From contig CM066998.1 in NCBI GenBank assembly GCA_033977485.1, positions 25,731,501 to 25,795,500 of the forward strand: a stretch of DNA of 64,000 nucleotides, given 5' to 3'. Origin of the DNA: Hydrangea macrophylla. Taxonomy: Eukaryota > Streptophyta > Magnoliopsida > Cornales > Hydrangeaceae. The notes under the pieces are model-generated. The model was not told the origin of the DNA, did no database searches, and saw only the letters and a list, made by a program, of their open reading frames with translations. Positions 1-9,283 of the stretch are shown here, piece after piece (within the stretch, counting starts at the first letter, position 1; every line of letters starts with the position of its first letter). The translations under genes and the position numbers were made by a program.

Positions 1-188
1 GAAAAAGCCAAGCGAGATCGGTCTGGAGCCATTAAGACATGGGAAGACTTGAAGGCTAAACTTAGGAATTTCGGGTCGGCCTAGAGACCGACTCCTGTTT
101 ATATATACTTTGTAAAAAAAATTTTTTATTATTACTTTGTAAGTAAGCTGTGCTCAGCCTATCAATACAAAATCCCTATTCACCTGAA
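1..188 (-). other. 3' untranslated internal region of the Tat element
   Basis: This stretch lies downstream of the pol stop on the minus strand. It is non-coding, with a short A/T run near 115-130. The polypurine tract and 3' LTR are expected further left, outside the window. Confidence 0.5.
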
Positions 189-2642
189 TCATTCGGGCTC
201 CGGCTCATAATTTATCAGCTGATCATACTCCAACCCAGGATTAGGTTTATAATCTAGATCAATGGTCTCCCATAACGTTGGATAGTAAGACTTTAAATAC
301 TGACCATTGATTAATCGGACATGGATAGTCCCATCTAAATCACGAAGCCTGTAAGCACCTCCTCTTTTAACATGGTGAACGATGAACGGGCCTTCCCAAT
401 TGACCGACCATTTACCGTATCGATTATCCTTATCCCCAATAGGTAACACGGCCTTCCACACCAAATCATCGGTGCAAAAAGATTTCTCTCTCACCCTTTT
501 ATTGTAAGCTCGGGCGGCCCGTTGTTTTTGTACTTTTAATGCATCCAAGGCCATTAGCCTCATTTCATCCAGCCCTTCCAACTCAACTACCATAGCCTCC
601 GTATATTCAGCGGGCTCTAGTTGATTCTGTAAAGCCCTTCTGGCCGATCGGACTGTAACTTCCATAGGTAACATCGCGTCATGCCCGTAGGTCAGCATGA
701 ACGGTGTAACCCCAGTACTTGATCTCTTTGACATCCGATAGGCCCATAATGCTTCAGACAAAAGCTTATCCCATTCCCTAGGATTCTCCACGATCATCTT
801 TTCAATGATCCCCTTAAGGATCTTGTTAGTAGACTCGGCCTGACCATTGGCCTGTGCATAGTAAGGTGTAGAATTAAGAATCTTGATTCCCCTACTTTCT
901 GCAAAGGCTGATGTCTCCGACCCTGTAAACACAGATCCTTGATCGACCGTGATTGTTTCTGGAAGGCCCAACCTATGGATAATGTGTTCTTCAATGAATT
1001 TTATGACGGTGGCTTGTGTCACCGTTCTACAAGGTATGGCCTCGGCCCACTTGGTAAAGTAGTCCGTAGCCACTATTATGAAACAATGCTGGCCGGATGA
1101 TGGTGGTAAGACTTTGCCAATCAAATCCATCGCCCATCCCCTAAACGGCCATGGTTTGATTATAGGTTGCAATACTTTGGCCGGCACATGTTGAATCGGA
1201 CCATACTTTTGACAAGGTTGACAACCCTTGGCATAGCTGATGCAGTCCTTCAACATGCCAGGCCAATAATAATTATACCTCCTCAATAGCCACTTCATCT
1301 TGGTGCCGGCTTGATGTGCTCCACATATCCCTTCGTGTACTTCGGCCATAACCTGCATGGCCTGCTTCTTCCCCAAGCACCTCAGGACCACGTCGTCACC
1401 GAGCGGTTTCTTGAATAATTCCCCATCTAGTACCACGAATTGGACTGCAAACAACCTGACTTTTCGGTCTACTCTGACATTTGGGTGGCTCAGGTATTCA
1501 ATAATAGGAACTCGCCAATCGCTATCCTCCATCAAGACCGAATTGGTAGTAGCGTACCAACCCCTCTTTGCAACGGACGGTAATGACCGGACATTGACTG
1601 TGATGAGTTGGTCTTCTGTACTCTTCTGGGAAGGTGAGGCTAATCCTGTCTTTGCCAACTTATCGGCCTCAGTATTGGTTGTTCTTGGGATATAGCTCAC
1701 ACTAATGTCATCAAATGCTTCCATGAGCTGAGTAGCAACTGCATGGAGCGGGCATAACTCCCAACTCCTTATCTGAAACTCTCCAGCAATCTGTCCGATC
1801 ACCAAACCTGAGTCGCCTTTTATATGCACCGAAGATGCCCCCATTTCAAGGAGTATTTCTAGTCCGATTATAAGTGCTTCGTACTCGGCCTGATTGTTAG
1901 TGCATTTGAAGTTGAGCCGAAAAGACATTTTTGTCTTTTTGTACTTGGGTGATACAATCACCACCCCTGCCCCAGCACCTTCTGCGTTTTTGGACCTGTC
2001 AAAGATTAAAGTCCATGGGACTAAGGATGTGCTCAGTACTTTAGGTGTTGGAGGCAGTATTCCCAAATCAGCAGGATCTGGGTGATCGGCCAAGAAATTG
2101 GCTATGGCCTGGCCTTTTACCGATTGCTGTGAACGGTATTGGATGGCAAACTCCATCAAGGCCAAGGTCCATTTCCCAATTCGGCCTCTCATGATTGGTC
2201 TTGCTAGCATGTATTTTATCACATCCGTTTGACATATTATATAAGTGGAAACAGGAAGCATATATGTTCTTAACTTCTGTGAAGAAAAATACAAAGCCAA
2301 GCATAACTTCTCAATCGGCGCATAACGCTGCTCGATTGGAGTCAAAATTCTACTTAAGTAATAAACGGCCTGCTCGTTACCTTGCTCATTATCTTGAGCT
2401 AGCATACTCCCTATAGAGCAATCAGAAGCCGATATATACAATTTCAAATACCTACCCTTTTTTGGTGGCATTAACACTGGAGGCATTGACAGATACTGTT
2501 TGATTCCTTCAAAGGCTAGTTGATGGCTGTCTTCCCACTTGAAGTCTTCATCGGTCTTGATCTTCAATAGTGGGGTCCATATTTGGGTCTTCCCTGCACA
2601 ATTTGATATGAATCTTCTTAAGAAATTGATTTGCCCGAGCAA
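189..2642 (-). CDS. Tat-element pol, C-terminal part: RNase H, second RNase H, integrase
   Basis: This 817-residue frame carries the later pol enzymes. The first RNase H covers about residues 25-190. A second, archaeal-type RNase H starts near residue 208 (WTLIFDRSKN, later NNQAEYEALI and IKGDSGLV) and ends with EADKLA. The integrase zinc finger has HEGICGAHQ and CQPCQ. The catalytic core has D in WAMDLIG, D in VDQGSVF and E in NGQAEST, so D,D,E is complete. The end resembles the usual gypsy integrase tail (GAYRLRDLDG). In life these enzymes degrade the RNA template and insert the cDNA. The frame is cut off from RT by a one-base deletion near 2673-2675. The first Met shown is internal to the original polyprotein, not a real start. 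Confidence 0.9.
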   Translation of the reverse strand: MLGQINFLRRFISNCAGKTQIWTPLLKIKTDEDFKWEDSHQLAFEGIKQYLSMPPVLMPPKKGRYLKLYISASDCSIGSMLAQDNEQGNEQAVYYLSRILTPIEQRYAPIEKLCLALYFSSQKLRTYMLPVSTYIICQTDVIKYMLARPIMRGRIGKWTLALMEFAIQYRSQQSVKGQAIANFLADHPDPADLGILPPTPKVLSTSLVPWTLIFDRSKNAEGAGAGVVIVSPKYKKTKMSFRLNFKCTNNQAEYEALIIGLEILLEMGASSVHIKGDSGLVIGQIAGEFQIRSWELCPLHAVATQLMEAFDDISVSYIPRTTNTEADKLAKTGLASPSQKSTEDQLITVNVRSLPSVAKRGWYATTNSVLMEDSDWRVPIIEYLSHPNVRVDRKVRLFAVQFVVLDGELFKKPLGDDVVLRCLGKKQAMQVMAEVHEGICGAHQAGTKMKWLLRRYNYYWPGMLKDCISYAKGCQPCQKYGPIQHVPAKVLQPIIKPWPFRGWAMDLIGKVLPPSSGQHCFIIVATDYFTKWAEAIPCRTVTQATVIKFIEEHIIHRLGLPETITVDQGSVFTGSETSAFAESRGIKILNSTPYYAQANGQAESTNKILKGIIEKMIVENPREWDKLLSEALWAYRMSKRSSTGVTPFMLTYGHDAMLPMEVTVRSARRALQNQLEPAEYTEAMVVELEGLDEMRLMALDALKVQKQRAARAYNKRVREKSFCTDDLVWKAVLPIGDKDNRYGKWSVNWEGPFIVHHVKRGGAYRLRDLDGTIHVRLINGQYLKSYYPTLWETIDLDYKPNPGLEYDQLINYEPEPE

Positions 2643-3781
2643 TCTCTGGAGTTCCTTCTTATTAGCAGGCGGTTTGCTGCTTGGATAGCCCGAGCCTTAT
2701 TTTTATCAATCTCTATTCCCCTTTGATGTACCAGGAAACCTAAGAAATTTCCTGCTGTAACACCGAACGCGCATTTGAGAGGGTTCATTTTTAATCCGTG
2801 AGCCCGCATTCTTTCAAACGCTTTTTCCAAATCTCTCAAATGATCGGTGTAATTCCCCGACTTTACCACTACATCATCTATGTAAACTTCCATGAACTGC
2901 CCGATCATGTCATGGAAGATTGAATTCATTGCCCGCTGATAAGTGGCTCCGGCATTCTTGAGTCCGAAAGGCATGACAACCCACTCAAAGGTTCCAATTG
3001 CCCCCGGGCACCGAAAAGCAGTCTTCGGGACATCCTCTTCGGCGATGTAAATCTGGTTATACCCCGAATGCCCGTCCATAAATGACAGAATTTTGTGTTT
3101 AGCGGCCGAATCGATTAACTGATCGGCCATAGGCATGGGATACTCATCCTTTGGGGTAGCTAAGTTTAAATTCCTGAAGTCTATGCAAACCCTTAGCTTC
3201 CCATTTTTCTTCACTACTGGCACTACATTCGAGACCCATTCGACATATCGGGCTGTCCGAATGAAGCCAGCGTTTAGTAATCGTTCGATCTCTTCTTTCA
3301 CTTTCAGTGTCACTTCTGGTGACATGCGCCGAGGCAGCTGCTTGAACGGCCTGAACCCCGATTTAATTGGCAATCGGTGTTCCACCAGTTCTCTTGACAG
3401 ACCCGGCATCTCATCATACTCCCAAGCAAAACAATTCCTATATTTATGCAGGAGTGCAATCATATCGGCCTGACCCTGAGGATCCAACATCTGACTCACA
3501 TAGGTAGGCTTGTGCTCCCCTCCTTCGCCTAAGTTGACTTCCAAGAGAGGGTCCTGGACATCGGCCTTAAGATCATCCAGCTTAGCCGTGGCCGTTTCCA
3601 ACTCATGTATCTGAATCTCTTCTTCCTTCGGGGCTTCTTCTTTGTAAATGCAATCAGCCAGATTGATTGTTCCGTCAGTAGGGCCGATTTCCAATCTTCG
3701 GTCAGCCAAGAATGCACACCATCTGGCCATGCTGGCCCTTAAGGCCAGCAGCTTCCGTTCTTCAATTGTCGGAATCTCCAT
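2618..3781 (-). CDS. Tat-element reverse transcriptase
   Basis: This 387-residue frame holds the RT domain. Seen motifs include PFKQLPRRMSPE, GKLRVCIDFRNLN, FMDGHSGYNQI, VMPFGLKNAGATYQR and the catalytic YIDDVVVKS near residue 300. It would copy element RNA into DNA inside the virus-like particle. It is frame-shifted against both neighbours. An extra T near 3764-3767 separates it from the protease frame. A missing A near 2673-2675 then throws its last residues out of frame, so the sequence after AIQAAN is not authentic. Removing both changes would place gag, protease, RT and integrase in one frame. The apparent start MEIPT is therefore an accident of the frameshift. Confidence 0.9.
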   Translation of the reverse strand: MEIPTIEERKLLALRASMARWCAFLADRRLEIGPTDGTINLADCIYKEEAPKEEEIQIHELETATAKLDDLKADVQDPLLEVNLGEGGEHKPTYVSQMLDPQGQADMIALLHKYRNCFAWEYDEMPGLSRELVEHRLPIKSGFRPFKQLPRRMSPEVTLKVKEEIERLLNAGFIRTARYVEWVSNVVPVVKKNGKLRVCIDFRNLNLATPKDEYPMPMADQLIDSAAKHKILSFMDGHSGYNQIYIAEEDVPKTAFRCPGAIGTFEWVVMPFGLKNAGATYQRAMNSIFHDMIGQFMEVYIDDVVVKSGNYTDHLRDLEKAFERMRAHGLKMNPLKCAFGVTAGNFLGFLVHQRGIEIDKNKARAIQAANRLLIRRNSRDCSGKSIS

Positions 3782-4802
3782 GGACGTCTTCTTGTTCTAC
3801 GATCTCGATCGGCCTTGATTCTTCTGTCCGACTGAGATTATGGAAATATGCCTTGATGTCCGACGAACTTCCTTTAAGGAAGGTCGCCGTATTAGGCCTT
3901 CCCAATTTGTTACACCCCAACAACTTCACTGGCCCGATGTCATCTTCATACAAGACTGCATCGGCCGTCTGCACCCGGGCTACAAAGGGCTTGGTGTCTG
4001 CCCCCACCACTTCAACCTCATCTCCTCTCCAGAAAATTAACAACTGATGAAGGGTGGAGGGAATACAATAGTTCGGGTGTATCCAATCCCGGCCTAATAA
4101 AGCATTATAGGCCGCTGAAGTTTCCACGATGAAAAACGCTGTCATGACCGTTTTGCTGCCAACGGTCAGTTCCAAGGGTAGGATCCCCTTCGTCCTTGAA
4201 GGTGCCCCCGTGAAGCTTTGGACATTCATTTCTGTCGGAATCAGCTCCGACTCCGATTTCTGCAAGATCCTTAACATGATTTGGGGCATGATGTTGATAG
4301 TAGACCCCCCATCAATCAGAATCCTGTTTATCGGGACGCCCTCTATGTGCCCTTTTACATACAATGGCTTTAGATGTTGGGACATCTGGTGTGTTGGCTT
4401 TTCAAACACCACTTTAACTGGTCCGGTCTTCACTCCTTCCTCAGTCTGTTGTTCCTTCGGCCTTAAGATAGTAATCTTTGGCCGATCGGTCTGCCCATCG
4501 GTGGCGTCCACACTTTTGCTAGTGGCTTCCACCACTTTAGGCTTAACGACCTCTCCCCCGTTCCAAAAGTTTTCTTCCATCACGGCCGAGTCCTTAGCTG
4601 AGCCTTCAACCACATCCCCTTCCATGGCCGATGGTTGATCCGGCTTGGCCATGAAAGACAGGGGTAGCGTAAACACCATGTTAGAAGACAGACCTACTGG
4701 AATTGTACCGAATTGGATTGGCGAAAAACTAGAATCCGACCCATCTCCATCGGACTCAATCATCTTGTCCACCGTACCTGTCCCCTTTTCCTGTGAACTT
4801 TC
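3762..4802 (-). CDS. Tat-element aspartic protease region
   Basis: This frame (listed Met at 4772, open up to the gag stop at 4803) holds a retroviral-type aspartic protease. The segment PLYVKGHIEGVPINRILIDG is followed by GSTINIMP and, further on, LLGRDWIH, the usual end of the plant gypsy protease fold. The catalytic triad appears as DGGS rather than the common D(S/T)GA, a variant seen in plant Tat-like proteases. It would process the Gag-Pol polyprotein. It is in the same frame as gag, with only a TAA between. It ends early at GDSDN because of the extra T near 3765; the following RT frame continues directly with EERKLL. Confidence 0.85.
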   Translation of the reverse strand, partial: ESSQEKGTGTVDKMIESDGDGSDSSFSPIQFGTIPVGLSSNMVFTLPLSFMAKPDQPSAMEGDVVEGSAKDSAVMEENFWNGGEVVKPKVVEATSKSVDATDGQTDRPKITILRPKEQQTEEGVKTGPVKVVFEKPTHQMSQHLKPLYVKGHIEGVPINRILIDGGSTINIMPQIMLRILQKSESELIPTEMNVQSFTGAPSRTKGILPLELTVGSKTVMTAFFIVETSAAYNALLGRDWIHPNYCIPSTLHQLLIFWRGDEVEVVGADTKPFVARVQTADAVLYEDDIGPVKLLGCNKLGRPNTATFLKGSSSDIKAYFHNLSRTEESRPIEIVEQEDVHGDSDN

Positions 4803-7304
4803 TTATCGGACTCTCTCCTTCCGAGGCTCGGTGGGAGCAATCGGACCCCCTACCTGATTCTTCAACAACTGGTGTTCCCGCTCGGCCTGTCGCATTCTCT
4901 GATATCTTCTTTTCTGGGACTTGCTATATTGCGGCCGTGCTGGGAACTTGGAGTGTTCAGCTCTATGCCATTTTTGATCTTCTACCCTAGGCGGTAGCAC
5001 CATCCTCAGGCTCCTTCCAGAAATTGTTGCTTGCCTCTGAGGCCTTGGGATCACTTGGGAACTACTTGCCCCCAGTCGACCGTATTCTCGCTGGCCGACT
5101 TGGTGTCCCAACGGATGTTTTGCACGCCACTCGGGCTTGGCCTGTCCTTGCCACGGTAATGACAATCTTTCATGTACGGGCCTTCTCGGGCTTGAGTCCC
5201 GATTTTCATAGCTTCTCGGCCTCTTACTCGGGCTCGAGACTTCCTTCTTGATGTCGGCCTTGCACCTCAGGCAAAGGCCTTGTTCGATGAATTCCAGCTG
5301 TCGCCGTAGATCGGCTATCAGGTTATCCGTGCTGGATTTGGCCGACTCTTCTTCAGCTTTCTGTACTTCCGTCTTGCGTTCTTGGTGACTCTTTCGGAGG
5401 TCATGTATTGTAACCTTCGGCCCATTGGTGGCCGAAGTCGCAATTTGCTTACCCTCCCTTTGTGTTGGCTTTTCCTCGTCAGATAAGTCAATCTTCAGTC
5501 TCGGCCTTGACAACCTAGTTAGGTCAGGCATCACCATGTTTGTGCCCATGATCTGAGGAAACGGATTTGCATCGATCCCCATTGCTTTGTCCGAGAATTT
5601 GAAGACCCCCTTCTCGACGTTTTCCTGTATAAAATTGCGAAAAACAACACAATTGTTAGTAGCGTGCTTCCAAGAATTGTGCCATTTACAATATTCTTTG
5701 TTTTTTATGTCATCGGCCTTTGGGATCCGATGACCTTCACTTAGCTTGATCACTTTATCGGCCAACAGGGCATCGAATATTTGATCAGCCATTGTTATAT
5801 CGAAAGTATAGTTTTTCCCCGCCTCGAACGCCATCTTCTTTTCAGCAGCGTTATTATTAACAGGCTTGTTCAAGGCGTTGCATACGATTGGCCGTTTGTA
5901 AATTAATTCGGCCATATCGCATTCTGTTTCAAGGTCACACTCTGCCAAGTGGACCTCGTAATTGGGGTCTTTGTAATATGTTCCCTTGGAAGAGTTCTTC
6001 TTCTCCTGCTCATCCAAGAGAATACGTTCATAGCGACCCGCCCGTGTGGCAAGCTCGAACAGATCACGGAAGTCATTTCCTTCAAACCTCTTGCGAAGCT
6101 CAAAGGACATGCCCCCCTTGGCCATCTTTGCATACTCCTCCTCGGGCAACACTGTCTTGCAGCGGTATTTTGCCTTTCGGAAACGGGCTATGTATGTTTC
6201 CACGGTCTCCCCCACCAGTTGCATCATTCGCGACAAATCTGCCAATGATGTCTCGGGCTCAGTCCTATAGAACTGTCCGTGAAACAACTCCTCCATCCCT
6301 TGCCAAGTTAACACCGAATTGGCTGGGAGGTTGACGTACCACAAAAACGCCATGCCCGTTAGCGAATTTGGGAAAAGTCTTAACTTCAATGGGTCACTGT
6401 GACCCACATGGCCGCATTGCACAATAAAACGGCCAATGTGCTCAACCGAGGACTGTTCACTCTCTCCTGAGAAAAGAGTAAAATTCGGTACCTTGTACCC
6501 CTGAGGAAATATGACTCGGTCAATCTCCGGCGGGTATGGCCGTCTGTAAGTCGGCCTTTCCAGTCTCCGCATAAACGGGCCATACTCCTCGTGTATGGCC
6601 GCTACCAGCTCTTCCCTATTGATGGGTTGAACTACGGGCTGAACATTCCTTATCGGGGGTATCAACGGCGGCGGTCCGTTTTGTTGGTTATTCTGTACCT
6701 GATGGGTCCAAAACCTACCGTTGTTCCTCTGCCCCCCATGGCCATTCCCTTGTGTGTGGCCGACTGAACTTTCAGTCTGGCCGGCAGATCCTCCAAATCC
6801 TGGTGTCGCCGATCCGTTGGGATCGGTGACCACCACACTGCCAGTGATGCCGGTCTGTGACTCAGATTGCTTTCCTGAGCCATTTCCGTCTCTTAAGTTC
6901 GGACAGACATATGGTGGGCTCTTCGGCTTATCGGACTCTAGTGAGGTACCCGAGCCCGAACCGTTGACTTGTTCTCCTCTAGATCCGTCCTTATAGGTTT
7001 CAATCAACTTTCCGATTGTTTCCGTCAGTCGGTCCAACTTCACGTGAGTGGTCCTGGTTTCATGGATCAGATCAGCCTGACTTTTATGGATATCGGTCGT
7101 TTGCTGCATGACCGATTTGAGGTTGCCCATAGAACCTATGAGCGCGTTATACTCATGCCACATGGGCTCTACGTTAGCCCTCATGGCTTCCGAGATGGCT
7201 TCTAACGTGATACTACCATCCTGTGGAGATTGGCCGGTGCTCTCCTCCGTGGGCGGATCCATATGCTGATCGTCCTTTGTCGTCTTATCTCTCTTCGGAG
7301 GCAT
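4803..7304 (-). CDS. Tat-element Gag
   Basis: This 833-residue frame starts with MPPKRDKTTK right after the primer-binding site, so the start is well placed. The first 230 residues are low-complexity and polar. The capsid-like retrotransposon Gag core spans about residues 270-420 (FTLFSGESEQSSVEHIGRF, GMAFLWYVNLP, VETYIARFRKAKY). A zinc-finger-like motif YCKWHNSWKHATNNC lies near residue 545, as in other Tat elements. The C-terminus is rich in Arg, Gln and Lys, which fits RNA binding. Gag would form the virus-like particle. The frame ends in TAA, and the downstream protease frame is in phase with it. This may be a recent nonsense change or a read-through stop; the sequence cannot tell which. 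Confidence 0.88.
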   Translation of the reverse strand: MPPKRDKTTKDDQHMDPPTEESTGQSPQDGSITLEAISEAMRANVEPMWHEYNALIGSMGNLKSVMQQTTDIHKSQADLIHETRTTHVKLDRLTETIGKLIETYKDGSRGEQVNGSGSGTSLESDKPKSPPYVCPNLRDGNGSGKQSESQTGITGSVVVTDPNGSATPGFGGSAGQTESSVGHTQGNGHGGQRNNGRFWTHQVQNNQQNGPPPLIPPIRNVQPVVQPINREELVAAIHEEYGPFMRRLERPTYRRPYPPEIDRVIFPQGYKVPNFTLFSGESEQSSVEHIGRFIVQCGHVGHSDPLKLRLFPNSLTGMAFLWYVNLPANSVLTWQGMEELFHGQFYRTEPETSLADLSRMMQLVGETVETYIARFRKAKYRCKTVLPEEEYAKMAKGGMSFELRKRFEGNDFRDLFELATRAGRYERILLDEQEKKNSSKGTYYKDPNYEVHLAECDLETECDMAELIYKRPIVCNALNKPVNNNAAEKKMAFEAGKNYTFDITMADQIFDALLADKVIKLSEGHRIPKADDIKNKEYCKWHNSWKHATNNCVVFRNFIQENVEKGVFKFSDKAMGIDANPFPQIMGTNMVMPDLTRLSRPRLKIDLSDEEKPTQREGKQIATSATNGPKVTIHDLRKSHQERKTEVQKAEEESAKSSTDNLIADLRRQLEFIEQGLCLRCKADIKKEVSSPSKRPRSYENRDSSPRRPVHERLSLPWQGQAKPEWRAKHPLGHQVGQREYGRLGASSSQVIPRPQRQATISGRSLRMVLPPRVEDQKWHRAEHSKFPARPQYSKSQKRRYQRMRQAEREHQLLKNQVGGPIAPTEPRKERVR

Positions 7305-7317
7305 GATTTGACACTGT

Positions 7318-7337
7318 GGGTCCCACCGGGCGTGCCA
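7318..7337 (-). promoter_or_regulatory. Primer-binding site of the Tat element
   Basis: The minus strand reads TGGCACGCCCGGTGGGACCC, starting four bases from the LTR edge and 13 bases before the gag ATG. The TGG start fits pairing with a tRNA CCA end. I cannot name the tRNA with confidence. Confidence 0.75.
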
Positions 7338-7341
7338 AAAA

Positions 7342-8475
7342 TGTTTGCTCTAATTTGCGCGGGCGTGCCAGAACCAATCTGTGGTTCGGTGTGTGTGTGT
7401 AAGCGTGCAAACTAATTTCCTATCTGCTTGTGTCAGTGATACACAAGGCTTTTGGTAAATCTGACTTCTAAACTGGTGATTGTGTGTAGTGAGTAGGAAA
7501 GTACCCTCACTAAAAGTCCTTTAGCAATACTGAAGCGCACAAGCTAAAAAGTATCAAGTTTAACCAGGTTAAACAAATCACAAACGGTTTAATAAAAAAT
7601 AGATTTTATTAAGTACTTGGAAAAATAAAACAGATCTCAAGAACACCAGAATGGACTGATCATTCAAAAGAACAAAGAATAAAAATAACAAAAAAAGACA
7701 GACCTAATTGCTATTAAAGCTAGGAAACAAAGACTTAAAGAAAGTGCTCTGAATGCCTTGAATGTGCTGAATACTGAATGCTGAATGCTGTGTATGCTTT
7801 TGTCGAAGAGACGCGGAGTCCTTTGCTTGAAGGCCTGCCTCTATATTTATAGCGGCCTGAACTGATTCCTATTTGGACTATGATTCCTTTACTTACGCCC
7901 CAAGCTACTGATTGATTGGCTGATTTGAAGGAATCCTTCTATATCACCAACTCCTTCCTTATCCAGAACTTGCTTGAATTAATCCCTTTAATTTAGGGAT
8001 TAGATGCTCCAATCCAGCTGGCAGCTAACAACTCCTTTCCATGACGGTTCTTGTTTCCAAAAACTCTCAGAGATGACGTCATCATGCTAGCTGTGAATAG
8101 CAACGCCCTGTCCTTCGTCAATCGGCCTCTCCCTGTTGGATGAATCGGGCTCATGACTCTTTCCATATCCGATCATATTTCTTCAACTTCTTATGATCAA
8201 TCGGACAAACTCTTCCTTTCCATGATGTCCGATTAGTTATAACGTTGCTTTACTTTTCCATCGGGCTCAACATGATCAGTTATGTTCTCATAGCCCGATG
8301 ATGCTTACACTTGCCACATGCTCCCATCGGACTCTCCTCATCTCCCAACAGTTGTTCCCCCCATCGGGCTTACCTCTTGAGTCCGATGAGTCATTACTAC
8401 TTCCCCAGCGTCTCCTTCACCCAACTTCAACTCCCCTCGGGCTCAAAAATCATTGACGGTTTTTGGGTGCAAACA
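7342..8475 (-). repeat. 5' LTR of the Tat element
   Basis: The boundaries are set by the terminal inverted ends TGTTTGC at 7342 and GCAAACA ending at 8475, and by the primer-binding site beside 7342. Length is 1134 bp. On the minus strand the upstream half (about 7855-8475) holds several repeats of a GCCCGATG/TCGGAC type. It is followed by a CTATAAATATA box and then the transcribed part. A related LTR begins at 63064. Confidence 0.85.
7842..7852 (-). promoter_or_regulatory. TATA box in the Tat 5' LTR
   Basis: The minus strand reads CTATAAATATA in the middle of the LTR. The same place in the related LTR at the right edge (about 63454-63462) has CTATAAATC, so the element is kept between the two copies. 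Confidence 0.6.
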
Positions 8476-9278
8476 ACTTGATAATTTAATTGTTATACTA
8501 ATTACGATATATATATTTTCTTGAATAAAATAATAATTAATCAATGTATTAATGCTTTAATAATATATATAATCAATTAGTATTAGTTATATTTCTTCTT
8601 TACTAATGTAATTAATTTAATTATTAATACCAATTAATTAGATGGTATATATCAAACAAAACAAATTGTGCACACACTATAATACAATACAATACCTAGA
8701 GTATAGAAGGGTGTGATTGTCGTTTGAGCATTGAAATCACTTTTGTATTTATGCACCCAAACACTTAAATAATCTATTATGTCATCATAACCATTTTTAC
8801 AATACTTTACTCAAACACTATAACTATCATGATCTACTCTGACCATAATCTGTTGTGACAAAAGCTATCGCCAAGCTATCGCAATCGCAAAAAATAAGTT
8901 GTGGTAAACATACTCATAATCACTTTGTGCTTTTCTTGAGCTAGAATGTCAAGTACTTTTCTAGAGAGAGAGAGAGAGAGTATTATAGCAAAAAGGTAAA
9001 TTTTACTTCTCACACTTGATATTTGAAAATGCAAAAATTCAATAGTTTTAATTGAAATTGATAACTAGATGCAGATGTTAGTAATAATTTACTTGAATCA
9101 ATTGCCAGGGCGAGCGTCTTATGTTTAAACATGGGTCAACAGACAAAAAAAGTCATTGCTTTAGAACCCTCAAAAAGTGAAGACTGTAGAAATTAGAAAG
9201 CCTTATGGTAAACAGTAGTAATGCTATGCTTCCCAATTTGAGTTTTAAATTTAGTTGTCTAAAGCGCTTTGTCAGTTG
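8476..9278. other. AT-rich spacer without a gene
   Basis: This is the spacer between the Tat LTR and the Tekay 5' LTR. It is very AT-rich and contains a (GA)n run at about 8961-8980. I see no coding signal or clear transposon end in it. Confidence 0.6.
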
Positions 9279-9283
9279 TACAA

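Larger units (their letters stand above)
1..8475 (-). mobile_element. Ty3/gypsy retrotransposon, Tat lineage (partial)
   Basis: A minus-strand LTR retrotransposon enters the window from the left. In its own 5'-3' order, reading from high to low positions, it has a 5' LTR (7342-8475), a primer-binding site, gag, protease, reverse transcriptase, RNase H, a second RNase H and integrase. The second RNase H after the normal one, and the gag motif around YCKWHNSWKHATNNC, are known marks of the Tat/Ogre/Retand branch. No chromodomain follows the integrase. The 3' LTR is outside the window, so LTR divergence and the target-site duplication cannot be read. Coding capacity is nearly whole: one stop and two compensating frameshifts. 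Lineage is inferred from domain order and motifs. Confidence 0.9.

Noticed and set aside
1..188. 3' LTR of the Tat element
   Set aside because: No similarity to 7342-8475 and no polypurine tract is visible, so it is internal post-pol sequence.
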